Shown: one piece after another, positions 27,645 to 35,580 of the stretch
Layout of the letters: every line of letters starts with the position of its first letter
How positions within the stretch are numbered: position 1 is the first letter of the stretch
Assembly (NCBI GenBank): GCA_013287275.1
Contig: JABDED010000017.1
Location: 1 to 44,839 of the forward strand
Direction: 5' to 3'
DNA: 44,839 nucleotides
From: Betaproteobacteria bacterium
Lineage (GTDB): Bacteria > Pseudomonadota > Gammaproteobacteria > Burkholderiales > Burkholderiaceae_D
Made by a program: the position numbers and the translations under genes
Notes under the pieces: generated by a model
Databases searched by the model: none
The model's input: the letters and a program-made list of their open reading frames with translations, nothing else
What the model was told of the DNA's origin: nothing

Positions 27645-28745
27645 ATGTCCGATCTGGCTTCTTTTTCCAAACTCGCGCGTTCAAACGCGCAACTTCCAGT
27701 AAACGTCTATTTCGATCAAGCACTATTGCAGCGCGAGATCAAACAGCTATTCCAGTCAGGTCCGCGTTATGTCGGCCATGAGCTGATGGTGCCCAACGTC
27801 GGCGATTTCGCCACGCTTGCCGCCGAGAACGAGGGCCGCATGCTGGTCCGGAATGCTGAAGGCATAGAACTGATGTCCAACGTCTGCCGTCATCGCCAGG
27901 CGCTGATGTTCAATGGCCGCGGCAATGCCAATAATATCGTCTGTCCGCTGCACCGCTGGACCTATGACCTGAAGGGCGAGCTGATAGGCGCGCCGCATTT
28001 TGCCGATACGCCCTGCCTGAACCTGTCGCGCACGCCCTTGCAAAACTGGAATGGCTTGCTGTTCGAGCAGAACGGCTACAACGTGATGGAAAAGATGGCG
28101 CAGCTCAGCGTCACCAAGGACCTGGATTTCAGCGGCTACATGCTGGACCATGTCGAAGTGCACGACTGTGACTATAACTGGAAGACTTTCATTGAAGTCT
28201 ACCTGGAAGACTACCATGTCGAGCCCTTCCATCCGGGCCTGGGCAGCTTCGTTACCTGTGAAGACCTGCGTTGGGAGTTCGGCGTTGATTACAGCGTACA
28301 GACGGTAGGCGTCAACAGCGGCCTGTTGAAATCCGGCTCGGCCAAGTACCAGGCCTGGCAGGAACAGGTATTGAAATTCCGCAATGGCGAAGCGCCGCCT
28401 TATGGCGCGATCTGGCTGACCCTGTATCCGAACATCATGGTCGAATGGTATCCGCACGTGCTGGTGGTTTCCACCCTGTGGCCGCAAGAAACCGGCAAGA
28501 CCCGCAACGTAGTCGAATTTTACTATCCGGAAGAGATCGTACTGTTCGAGCGCGAATTCATAGAAGCGGAACGCGCCGCCTATCTGGAAACCTGTATCGA
28601 GGACGACGAAATCGCGCAGAGGATGGATGCCGGCCGCCGTATCCTGCTGGATCGCGGCGTCAACGAAGTGGGTCCTTACCAGTCGCCGATGGAAGACGGC
28701 ATGCAGCATTTCCACGAATGGTATCGAAGTAACATCACATTTTAG
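27645..28745 (+). CDS. Rieske [2Fe-2S] ring-hydroxylating oxygenase, alpha subunit type
   Basis: 366 aa from ATG 27645, behind a G-rich ribosome binding site. The Rieske cluster ligands are C81-x-H83 and C100-x2-H103, and the mononuclear iron site lies in NWKTFIEVYLEDYHVEPFHP (the D/E-H-H triad of this family). The large C-terminal domain fits the alpha subunit of aromatic or quaternary-amine oxygenases. No beta subunit, ferredoxin or reductase gene is nearby. The substrate is therefore unknown; homologues next to xseB-ispA-dxs are common in Burkholderiales and are usually left unnamed. It ends in a terminator. Confidence 0.9.
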   Translation: MSDLASFSKLARSNAQLPVNVYFDQALLQREIKQLFQSGPRYVGHELMVPNVGDFATLAAENEGRMLVRNAEGIELMSNVCRHRQALMFNGRGNANNIVCPLHRWTYDLKGELIGAPHFADTPCLNLSRTPLQNWNGLLFEQNGYNVMEKMAQLSVTKDLDFSGYMLDHVEVHDCDYNWKTFIEVYLEDYHVEPFHPGLGSFVTCEDLRWEFGVDYSVQTVGVNSGLLKSGSAKYQAWQEQVLKFRNGEAPPYGAIWLTLYPNIMVEWYPHVLVVSTLWPQETGKTRNVVEFYYPEEIVLFEREFIEAERAAYLETCIEDDEIAQRMDAGRRILLDRGVNEVGPYQSPMEDGMQHFHEWYRSNITF

Positions 28746-28763
28746 TTTTCAGACGATGATAGA

Positions 28764-28792
28764 GGGGAGGCCAGGCTTCCCCTTATTTTTTT
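28764..28792 (+). terminator. Rho-independent terminator after the Rieske gene
   Basis: GGGGAGGC-CAG-GCTTCCCC (8-bp stem with one G-T pair) is followed by TTATTTTTTT. It lies 18 bp after the stop and directly before the EamA transporter gene, which must then have its own promoter or rely on read-through. Confidence 0.85.
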
Positions 28793-28809
28793 GCGGGATA
28801 AGGGTCTAG

Positions 28810-29730
28810 ATGCAATCGCTGTGGATGCTCGTAGCCAGTTTTTTGTTCTCCATCATGGGCGTTTGCGTCAAGCTGGCGTCCGACACCTATTCCACCGCTG
28901 AAATCGTTGCCTACCGCGGCGTGATAGGCATGGCGATGATACTGGTGCTGATCCGGCTGCAGGGCGGCACCCTGCGCACCCGCATGCCTTTTCATCATGT
29001 ATGGCGCGGCTTTATCGGCGTCGTCGCATTGTGGATGTGGTTTTTTGCCATCACCAAATTGCCGCTGGCGATGGCGGTGACGCTGAACTATATGTCGCCG
29101 ATCTGGATCGCGGTGATCCTGTTCGCCGCTGCCTGGTGGCATGGCAAGAAGCAGTTGGAGATGGGCCTGATCCTGGCGATCGCGCTGGGGTTTACCGGGG
29201 TTGTCCTGTTGCTGCGCCCCAGCATCCATGCCGACCAGATGCTGGGCGGCTTTGTCGGGCTGGGCTCGGGCATGCTGGCGGCGCTGGCTTATATGCAGGT
29301 GCGCCAGATGGGTTTGCTAGGCGAGCCGGAATACCGGGTGGTATTTTATTTTTCCGCTACCTGTTTTGTCGCCGGCATGCTGGGTGCGCTGCTGACAGGC
29401 GGCGTGGTCGCCGCACAAAACATATCCGACTGGCATCATCACGGCATGCGCGGTTTCCTGCTGTTGCTGGTGATAGGCCTGACCGCTGCCTCCGCACAGA
29501 TTGCAATGACCCGCGCCTACCGGCTGGGCAATACGCTGGTGGTCGCCAACCTGCAATACGTAGGCATCGTATTTTCCAGTGCCTGGGACCTATTGTTATG
29601 GCATGATGTCCCCAAGTGGACCAGCTGGCTGGGAATTGCCGTCATTTTGGCGAGTGGATTGATAGCAACGTTTTACAATGCCAGAAATAATAAACCGGCA
29701 ATCGCGTCTGACCCCATCAGCTCGGAATGA
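28810..29730 (+). CDS. EamA/DMT family transporter
   Basis: 306 aa integral membrane protein with about ten hydrophobic helices in two EamA repeats (about 5-140 and 150-290), the drug/metabolite transporter fold. Motifs typical of the family are YRGVIGMAMIL in helix 2 and ALAVTLNYMSPIW-like wording (AMAVTLNYMSPIWIA) near 90-105. It probably exports a small metabolite or amino acid; the substrate is unknown. The sulfurtransferase gene follows after 54 bp on the same strand and may be co-transcribed. Confidence 0.9.
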   Translation: MQSLWMLVASFLFSIMGVCVKLASDTYSTAEIVAYRGVIGMAMILVLIRLQGGTLRTRMPFHHVWRGFIGVVALWMWFFAITKLPLAMAVTLNYMSPIWIAVILFAAAWWHGKKQLEMGLILAIALGFTGVVLLLRPSIHADQMLGGFVGLGSGMLAALAYMQVRQMGLLGEPEYRVVFYFSATCFVAGMLGALLTGGVVAAQNISDWHHHGMRGFLLLLVIGLTAASAQIAMTRAYRLGNTLVVANLQYVGIVFSSAWDLLLWHDVPKWTSWLGIAVILASGLIATFYNARNNKPAIASDPISSE

Positions 29731-29784
29731 GGCCGCTTGCCTGTGCTCAAGACCGGTTTGTTCAAGCGAGTATGAGGAGAACAG

Positions 29785-30645
29785 ATGTACACCACATTGA
29801 TTTCAGCAACTGACCTGGCAAAGAATATCGATAAATTGCAATGGGTGGCGCTGGATTGCCGGCACGACCTGGTGGATGCCACGGCCGGGCAAAAAGCCTA
29901 TGACGCCGGTCATTTGCCCAACGCCAGGTTTGCCCACCTGGATAATAAGCTGTCGGGCGCCAAGATGGCCGCCAACGGCGCCTTCCATGGCCGCCATCCT
30001 TTGCCGGACAAGCAGGAATTTATCCATACCTTGCGCTCCTGGGGCGTAGACGACTCTTCGCAAGTGATTGCCTATGATGCGCATGGCGGCATGTATGCTG
30101 CGCGCCTGTGGTGGATGCTGCGCTGGGTAGGGCACAAGGCGGTGGCGGTGCTGGACGGCGGCATGGCGGCCTGGACGGCCGAGAATTTGCCGCTGACGGA
30201 CAAAGTGCCCAATGTCGTTTTACGCGGCGGCGTCAGCGCCAAGACCGGCCTGGTGTCGCAAGTGAATGTCGCCGATGTATTGGCCAATCTGGCGACCGCA
30301 TCGCGCACGCTGGTGGATGCGCGCGCGCCGGACCGCTTCCGCGGCGAAAACGAAACCATCGATCCGGTCGGCGGACATATTCCCGGCGCCCGGAACCGCT
30401 TTTTCAAGGATAACCTGCAGGCAGATGGGCGTTTCAAGCCGGCTGAACAATTGCGGTCGGAATGGGCTGCCATCCTGCCGGACTCCGGCAAGGCCATCAT
30501 GCAATGCGGGTCCGGCGTCACCGCCTGCCACAATCTGCTGGCGCTGGAAGTGGCGGGTTTACCCGGAGCCGCGTTGTACCCGGGATCATGGAGCGAATGG
30601 TGCGCCGAGCCGGCGCGCCCGGTGGCGACGGGCAGCGAGGCTTGA
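29785..30645 (+). CDS. sseA: Sulfurtransferase, 3-mercaptopyruvate type (two rhodanese domains)
   Basis: 286 aa with a non-catalytic N-terminal rhodanese domain (about 15-140) and a catalytic C-terminal domain (about 160-280). The active-site loop is CGSGVTA with the nucleophile C241. This loop is the mercaptopyruvate sulfurtransferase form rather than the CRKGVT of thiosulfate sulfurtransferases, so it probably moves sulfane sulfur from 3-mercaptopyruvate to thiophilic acceptors or cyanide. GAGGAG ahead of the ATG is a good ribosome binding site. A bidirectional terminator lies 18 bp after the stop. Confidence 0.92.
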   Translation: MYTTLISATDLAKNIDKLQWVALDCRHDLVDATAGQKAYDAGHLPNARFAHLDNKLSGAKMAANGAFHGRHPLPDKQEFIHTLRSWGVDDSSQVIAYDAHGGMYAARLWWMLRWVGHKAVAVLDGGMAAWTAENLPLTDKVPNVVLRGGVSAKTGLVSQVNVADVLANLATASRTLVDARAPDRFRGENETIDPVGGHIPGARNRFFKDNLQADGRFKPAEQLRSEWAAILPDSGKAIMQCGSGVTACHNLLALEVAGLPGAALYPGSWSEWCAEPARPVATGSEA

Positions 30646-30662
30646 GAAAAAGTGTAATGCGA

Positions 30663-30683
30663 AAAGGGCGCAATGCGCCCTTT
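30663..30683. terminator. Bidirectional terminator between sulfurtransferase and protease genes
   Basis: AAAGGGCGC-AAT-GCGCCCTTT forms a 9-bp perfect stem in the 77-bp gap between convergent genes. The T-tracts on either side are short, so efficiency may be moderate. Confidence 0.7.
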
Positions 30684-30722
30684 GTTGCGATCGGATTCCG
30701 CTCTGATTCCGACTAGAAAGCC

Positions 30723-31487
30723 CTAGAGCTCCACTGTCTTGATGGTCCAGAAATCCGCCGCCAGGTTGGACTCCAGCAGATATTCATAGGGCACGGTGAA
30801 ATAGCCCTTTTTGCCCCATTGTGCTCCCCACGAGTTCATCACGGTAAAGCGCCCGCTCTTGTCGTCATAGCCGACCGCCAGCACCGAGTGGCCGCCTATC
30901 AGGCCTTCCTTCTTCCCCGGCATTTTTACCATGCCGCTGGCAGCGACTGCATCGGATTCAAAGCTGTCGTACACGGTCAGGCCGAATACGAACGGATGTC
31001 CACCGGCCAGGCAGGCTTTCATGTGCTGGATATCCTGCTTCAGCCTCTGGTAAGAGACGGCCTGGTGCTGCAGCGCTTCCGTATACGCCGACCGTGGTGG
31101 TTTGACTGCATATTTTTTCGCGACGTAGGGCCAGGCGTTTTCCCGGCACACGCCCTGTTTGACGATGCTCTTGATGGCGTCGCGGATCTGCGCGCCGTGG
31201 TTCTGCTTTTCCGTGCCTATCATTTTGCGCGCATTGTAATGCACGAACAAACGCGACGGCAGGAAATGCTGGCCGCCCTGTTTCATCTGGTCGTAGCGAT
31301 GCGCATTGCAGACCGCATGCGAAGTACAGCTGCCGATTTTTTGCCCTTGGTTCAGCACAGGCGGGCAAAATGGCCGCAAGTCTACCTTGCTGGGGAGTGC
31401 CGGCGCGCCGGGCGGGAGGATAAAACCATGATCCCTGTGATCCGGCAGGTCGGGAACCCAGCCGTAACCTGCGATTTTATTCTGCAC
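30723..31487 (-). CDS. C1 (papain-like) cysteine peptidase without signal peptide
   Basis: 254 aa. All parts of the papain site are present: oxyanion Gln Q47 and nucleophile C54 in NQGQKIGSCTSHA, H200 in GGHSVLAVGYDD, and N218 in MNSWGAQWG. The N-terminus (MQNKIAGYGWVPDLPDHRD) is not a signal peptide and there is no long inhibitory prodomain, so the enzyme appears to be made in active form in the cytosol. That is unusual for papain-type enzymes. The GTG start at 31487 has AAGGGG 6 nt upstream. The ZIP transporter gene is 30 bp upstream on the same strand; no functional link is evident. Confidence 0.9.
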   Translation of the reverse strand: MQNKIAGYGWVPDLPDHRDHGFILPPGAPALPSKVDLRPFCPPVLNQGQKIGSCTSHAVCNAHRYDQMKQGGQHFLPSRLFVHYNARKMIGTEKQNHGAQIRDAIKSIVKQGVCRENAWPYVAKKYAVKPPRSAYTEALQHQAVSYQRLKQDIQHMKACLAGGHPFVFGLTVYDSFESDAVAASGMVKMPGKKEGLIGGHSVLAVGYDDKSGRFTVMNSWGAQWGKKGYFTVPYEYLLESNLAADFWTIKTVEL

Positions 31488-31517
31488 GCTTGCCCCTTCT
31501 ATTATTTATGGCTTTGG

Positions 31518-32294
31518 TTAATGGCTGTGCCGGGTCACAAACAGCACCAACACAACGCCGATGGCAATCAGCACGACCTGCGGTATGGTCTCGCGCATGG
31601 TCGCTCTGCGCTGCATCTGCGGCATCAGGTCGCTGACCGCGATATAGATAAAACCGGACGACGCAAACACCAGCACATAGGGTATCAGGTTGCTGGCATT
31701 GCCCAAGGTGAAGTAGCCGAGCAGGCCGCCAATGACAGCCATCAGGCTGCAGATCAGGTTATACACATAGGCGCGGGCGCGCGAGAAGCCGGCATTCAGC
31801 AGCACGATGAAATCGCCTATCTCTTGCGGGATCTCATGCGCGATGATCGCCAGGCCGGTGACCAGGCCCAGCTTGGGGTCGGCCAGGAAGGCGGCGGCGA
31901 TCAGGATGCCGTCGGTAAAATTATGCAGGCCGTCGCCGACCAGGATCATCCAGCCGGCCTTGCCCGCCTCGTGCGCATCGTGGCCGTGCTCGTGATGGTG
32001 GCCGTCGCCTTCATGGTGGTGGGAGTGGCGCAGGATCGCAAATTTTTCCAGCAGGAAGAAGGCCAGCAAGCCGCCCATCAGGCAGGCAAACAGCGTGCGC
32101 GGATCGGCGCCGGATTCGAAAGCCTCGGGCAGCGCATGCAGCAGCGAGGTAGACAGCATGATGCCGACCGACAGGCTGACCATGCGCTCGACCACCTTGG
32201 CCAGCAACGAGAAAGAAAAGATCGCCGCAGCAGTGATACTCAGCACGCCGGCAATAGTGGTGGCAAACAGGATGGAAAGCAGCGTGGAATGAAT
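31518..32294 (-). CDS. ZIP family metal transporter, probable non-canonical ATT start
   Basis: 258 aa if read from ATT 32294. It imports zinc or a related divalent metal. A His-rich cytosolic loop (HSHHHEGDGHHHEHGHDAH) lies between helices 3 and 4. The metal-site motifs HNFTDG and HEIPQE sit in the expected helices 4 and 5. The first ATG/GTG/TTG codon in frame is GTG 32246, which would cut off the first half of helix 1. Upstream the frame continues as HSTLLSILFATTIAGVLS, typical of ZIP N-termini, back to ATT 32294 with AGAGG 6 nt ahead and an in-frame TAG three codons before that. Confidence 0.88.
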   Translation of the reverse strand: MHSTLLSILFATTIAGVLSITAAAIFSFSLLAKVVERMVSLSVGIMLSTSLLHALPEAFESGADPRTLFACLMGGLLAFFLLEKFAILRHSHHHEGDGHHHEHGHDAHEAGKAGWMILVGDGLHNFTDGILIAAAFLADPKLGLVTGLAIIAHEIPQEIGDFIVLLNAGFSRARAYVYNLICSLMAVIGGLLGYFTLGNASNLIPYVLVFASSGFIYIAVSDLMPQMQRRATMRETIPQVVLIAIGVVLVLFVTRHSH

Positions 32295-32392
32295 TTTAAG
32301 CCTCTAAATCTGAACAGTAATTGCAACACGGTTGCAAATTAGAACACAGACCCGGGTTTTGAGCAAATCCGGTTGATGATAGAAAGCTAAGG

Positions 32393-32502
32393 CCTTGTCT
32401 ACGAAAAGCATGAAAGGCACGAAAAAAAGCAAAATACGGAACTGTCAAATAGCCCTTATTTTGTGGTTTTTTTCGTGTTTTTTGTGCCTTTCGTGGACAA
32501 AG
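32393..32502. repeat. Long imperfect inverted repeat (CACGAAA-rich element)
   Basis: The left arm (32393-32435, TTGTCTACGAAAAGCATGAA...) and right arm (32458-32502, ...GTGCCTTTCGTGGACAA) are imperfect reverse complements over about 36 nt. The centre is about 22 nt and AT-rich. A-tracts in one arm mirror T-tracts in the other. It lies 9 bp past the end of the dienelactone hydrolase gene and may end its transcript. The CCACGAAAGGCAC motif is one I know as a recurring intergenic sequence in proteobacteria. Confidence 0.7.
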
Positions 32503-32510
32503 TCTTTCAA

Positions 32511-33389
32511 TCAAGCGACGCCGTGCGCCTTGAACCAGGACAGCACGCGGATCCACGCATCCTTGGCGTCCGCTTCCACATAGCTGGGACGGTAGTCGGC
32601 GTTGAACGCATGGCCGGAATTAGGATAGACGACGAATTCCGACTTGTTGCCGGTCTTGGCCAGCGCGGCTTTCATCTGCTCCAGGGTCGCCACCGGGATA
32701 CCGGTATCCTTGGCGCCGTACAGGCCCAGTATCGGCGCCTTCAGCACAGGCGCGATATCGATAGGATTGGTCGGCGACAGGCTGTTGGGTTCGCCTACGA
32801 TGCGGCCATACCAGGCGGCGCCGGTTTTGACTTGCGGATTGTGTGCCGCATACATCCAGGTAATGCGGCCGCCCCAGCAAAAGCCGGTGATCGCCAGCTT
32901 GTCGGTATTGCCGCCGTTGGCCTTGGCCCACGCGACCACCGCGTCCAGGTCGCCCATCACCTGCGCATCCGGCACCTTGGAAATCACCTCCTTGACCAGT
33001 TCGGCGATGGTGCCGTACTTGCCGGCGTCACCCTGGCGCACAAACAACTCCGGCGCCAGCGCCAGGTAGCCCTGCTTGGCGAAGCGCCTTGCCATATCGG
33101 CGATGTGCTCATGCACGCCAAAAATTTCGGAGATCACCAGCACCACCGGCAGATTGGTCTTGCCCTCAGGCTGCGCGCGGTACACCGGCACATTCTGGCC
33201 GCCGATATTGATATTCACTTCACCGGCGGTCAGGCCGGCGGTATCGGTTTTGATCACGGTTTGCGCGCAGATGGGCATCGCTGCGGCAGCAAAGCCGGTG
33301 CCCATCGCGACCTTGATAAAGCCGCGGCGGTCTACGCCTTCGTTCAAGCTGGATTTGCCCACCAAACTGTCGAAATCTTGCTGTTGCAT
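32511..33389 (-). CDS. Dienelactone hydrolase family protein with Tat-type signal
   Basis: 292 aa from ATG 33389, behind AGGAGA. The alpha/beta-hydrolase core shows the family's unusual cysteine nucleophile in GFCWGG and its histidine in NSGHAF. Near residues 20-45, DRRGFIKVAMGTGFAAAA is a twin-arginine signal ((S/T)RRxFLK type) with cleavage probable at CAQT, so this enzyme would be folded first and then exported. Classical DLHs of the chlorocatechol route are cytosolic; the real substrate here is unknown. Divergent from the GbsR-type regulator gene 215 bp away, which might control it. Confidence 0.88.
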   Translation of the reverse strand: MQQQDFDSLVGKSSLNEGVDRRGFIKVAMGTGFAAAAMPICAQTVIKTDTAGLTAGEVNINIGGQNVPVYRAQPEGKTNLPVVLVISEIFGVHEHIADMARRFAKQGYLALAPELFVRQGDAGKYGTIAELVKEVISKVPDAQVMGDLDAVVAWAKANGGNTDKLAITGFCWGGRITWMYAAHNPQVKTGAAWYGRIVGEPNSLSPTNPIDIAPVLKAPILGLYGAKDTGIPVATLEQMKAALAKTGNKSEFVVYPNSGHAFNADYRPSYVEADAKDAWIRVLSWFKAHGVA

Positions 33390-33551
33390 GTTCGTCTCCT
33401 GGTCGTGGTTTAGCGCGCGAACGGCGGATGTGTGCCGATGTGGCGCATCGCGTTGAAAATACCGCAATAGCATAACGGAAATTCAACAGATGTGAACAAA
33501 TTGAAAATTATCTGCAGACCGTCTCTGGTCGTTCAAACCACGACTATATGG

Positions 33552-33587
33552 ATTCATTTATTTCTGTCTTGACTGAAATTAATGAAT
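33552..33587. promoter_or_regulatory. 36-bp palindromic operator overlapping the -35 of the GbsR-type gene
   Basis: The arms ATTCATTTATTTCTGTC and GACTGAAATTAATGAAT are complementary at 15 of 17 positions around a TT centre. The right half carries the -35 TTGACT. The size and symmetry suit a dimeric winged-helix regulator, probably the product of the gene that follows, acting as its own repressor. Direct binding is inference. Confidence 0.7.
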
Positions 33588-33597
33588 TGACTAAGAT
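33569..33597 (+). promoter_or_regulatory. Sigma-70-like promoter of the GbsR-type gene
   Basis: TTGACT (33569-33574), a 17-bp spacer and TAAGAT (33592-33597). The -10 ends 6 bp before the ATG at 33604, so the transcript would begin at or next to the start codon, giving a leaderless mRNA. There is no Shine-Dalgarno in the gap. Confidence 0.6.
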
Positions 33598-33603
33598 GGG
33601 TAG

Positions 33604-34134
33604 ATGGAACTTACACCCGTCAAACAAAAATTCATCCTGCATTGGGGCGAAATGGGCACGCTGTGGGGCGTGAACCGCACCGTCAGCCAGATCCACGCGC
33701 TGCTGTACATCGTCGGCAAGCCTTTGCAGGCCGAGGAAATTGCCGACACGCTGGGCGTGGCCCGCTCCAACGTGTCCAATTCGCTGAAGGAATTGCAGAA
33801 CTGGAAGCTGGTCAAGCTGGCCCACGTAATGGGCGACCGCCGGGCGCATTTCGAAACTTCGCTGGATGTCTGGGAACTGTTCCGCACCGTGGTGCGCGAG
33901 CGCAAGGAAAGGGAATTCAATCCCACCATAGACACCCTGCAGCAATGCCTGGACAGCCCCGACATCAAGCAGGAAGACAAGGAAACCCAGGCCCGCATCG
34001 CCGAAACCCTGGCGCTGATGAAGACCGTCACTACCTGGACCGATGAAATGCTGAGGCTGGAGCCGGCGACCTTGATGAAGTTGTTGAAGATGGGGGCGAC
34101 CGTGCAGAAGTTTGTGCGGGGCGATAAGAAGTAG
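33604..34134 (+). CDS. GbsR/MarR family transcriptional regulator
   Basis: 176 aa. The winged helix-turn-helix (about 25-85: HALLYIVGKPLQAEEIADTLGVARSNVSNSLKELQNWKLVK) is of the GbsR type, a MarR relative known from choline-glycine betaine control in Bacillus. The C-terminal helices (about 95-170) would dimerise. The ligand here is unknown. The 36-bp palindrome over its promoter is a likely self-operator. No betaine genes are adjacent; the neighbours are a DLH gene (divergent) and the SDR-DoxX gene (same strand, 138 bp on), either of which may be a target. Confidence 0.88.
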   Translation: MELTPVKQKFILHWGEMGTLWGVNRTVSQIHALLYIVGKPLQAEEIADTLGVARSNVSNSLKELQNWKLVKLAHVMGDRRAHFETSLDVWELFRTVVRERKEREFNPTIDTLQQCLDSPDIKQEDKETQARIAETLALMKTVTTWTDEMLRLEPATLMKLLKMGATVQKFVRGDKK

Positions 34135-34272
34135 GGGCAAGTAGTAGGGGCACGTATGCCGGATACCGGAGGCTGCCATCGGCCTCTATTTTTAAAATGA
34201 ATAATTTCTGTTGTAACTGAAACTTCTGAATTGAGAGATATTTTGGCTTGGCAGAATAGGGGAAAATCGATC

Positions 34273-35580
34273 ATGCGTATTCTCGTGTGCGGCGCAAATG
34301 GCTTCATAGGCAGGCATATGCTGCAAACCTTGGCGGCGGCCGGCCACCAGGTGAGTAGCGGGGTGCGCGTCATCAATAAAAATTCCGATGTAGCGATCGA
34401 CTATATGCGCGACCTGGATGTACAAGACTGGTTGCCGCGCTTGCGGCAGGTGGACGTCGTGATCAATGCGGTAGGCATATTGACCGAGGGCGAGGGCGCC
34501 AGTTTTAGTGCTATACACAGGGACGCACCCAAGGCATTGTTTGCTGCTGCAGCCGCTGCCGGTGTGCGCGTGATCCAGATATCGGCACTGGGCGGGGCTG
34601 AAGAAGATGCCAACCTGGCCAGGCTGACGTCGTATATGCGCAGCAAGCGCGAAGCCGACGCGGCGCTGATGTCGCAACCCGGCAAGTGGCTGATATTGCG
34701 TCCCTCCTTGCTGGTCGGTGTGGATGGCGCCAGCAGCCGCCTGTTCCGCAGCCTGTCCAGCTTGCCGGCGATGGGTTTGCCCGGCAACGGGGAGCAATTG
34801 CTGCAACCGGTGCATATTGATGACCTATGTGAAGCGGTAGTGCGCTGGCTGGCGGATGACGGCGATAGTGCCGTTGTCAATGCGGTCGGTCCGGTGGCAA
34901 TCAGCTACAGGGCGATGCTGGAGACTTACCGCCAGCTGATGGATCTGCCGCCGGCAAGATATTTTTCCATCCCCATGCCTGCGATGCGCGCCGGCGCCTA
35001 TCTGGCCGGCTTGCTGCCGCAAAAAATATTGAATCCCGATACCTTGCGCATGCTGCAAGAAAACAACGTCGCCGATGCGGGGAAATTTTCTGCGCTGCTG
35101 AAACGCTCTCCAAGAGCCGGCGACGCCTGGTTTGCCGTTGCTTCCGCCGAGAGTCTGCGGGCGCAAGCGATGATCAATTGGAATAATGCGGTGTTCAGGC
35201 TGGCACTGGCAGCGCTCTGGCTGGTAACAGGCATCCTGTCTTTGGGCGTGTATCCGCTGCCATCCAGCCTGGATTTGCTTGCGCCGCTGGGCTTGCACGG
35301 ACGTTTGGCGGATATCGTGCTATATGGTGCGGCTGGCTTCGATATCCTGATGGGCCTCGCTTGCCTGTTATTTCCAAGGCGGGGCTTGTGGCTGCTGCAA
35401 ATTTTAGTGGTGCTCGCGTATACCTTGCTGATCACGGTCTACCTGCCGCAGTTCTGGCTGCACCCGTTTGGACCCATCTTGAAAAATATCCCTGTCCTTG
35501 CCATCTTGATCGTGCTGTATGCCGGCGAGCAAAAACCTCACGAGCAGGTCAGGGCTTCTACATTAAGGTTCACAGCGTGA
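34273..35580 (+). CDS. SDR-type NAD(P)-binding protein fused to a DoxX-like membrane domain
   Basis: 435 aa from ATG 34273. The N-terminal half is an atypical SDR/NmrA-like Rossmann domain (GANGFIGRHML at 7-17; SYMRSKREADAAL near 130 supplies the family Lys). The C-terminal 140 residues hold four hydrophobic helices of the DoxX-like type (FRLALAALWLVTGILSLGVYPL, IVLYGAAGFDILMGLACLLFP, LLQILVVLAYTLLITVYL, ILIVLYAG). A soluble reductase fused to a DoxX-like membrane part suggests a quinone- or redox-linked role, but the substrate is unknown. Its TGA overlaps the GTG of the next gene. Confidence 0.88.
   Translation: MRILVCGANGFIGRHMLQTLAAAGHQVSSGVRVINKNSDVAIDYMRDLDVQDWLPRLRQVDVVINAVGILTEGEGASFSAIHRDAPKALFAAAAAAGVRVIQISALGGAEEDANLARLTSYMRSKREADAALMSQPGKWLILRPSLLVGVDGASSRLFRSLSSLPAMGLPGNGEQLLQPVHIDDLCEAVVRWLADDGDSAVVNAVGPVAISYRAMLETYRQLMDLPPARYFSIPMPAMRAGAYLAGLLPQKILNPDTLRMLQENNVADAGKFSALLKRSPRAGDAWFAVASAESLRAQAMINWNNAVFRLALAALWLVTGILSLGVYPLPSSLDLLAPLGLHGRLADIVLYGAAGFDILMGLACLLFPRRGLWLLQILVVLAYTLLITVYLPQFWLHPFGPILKNIPVLAILIVLYAGEQKPHEQVRASTLRFTA

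Noticed and set aside
30819..32342. A 507-codon open frame antisense to the papain-like protease and ZIP genes
   Set aside because: It spans two well-supported genes and their gap on the other strand, and its His/Gln/Ala-rich translation has no recognisable domain.
32296..32556. An 86-codon minus-strand frame between DLH and ZIP
   Set aside because: It is made largely of the inverted-repeat element and overlaps the end of the DLH gene.
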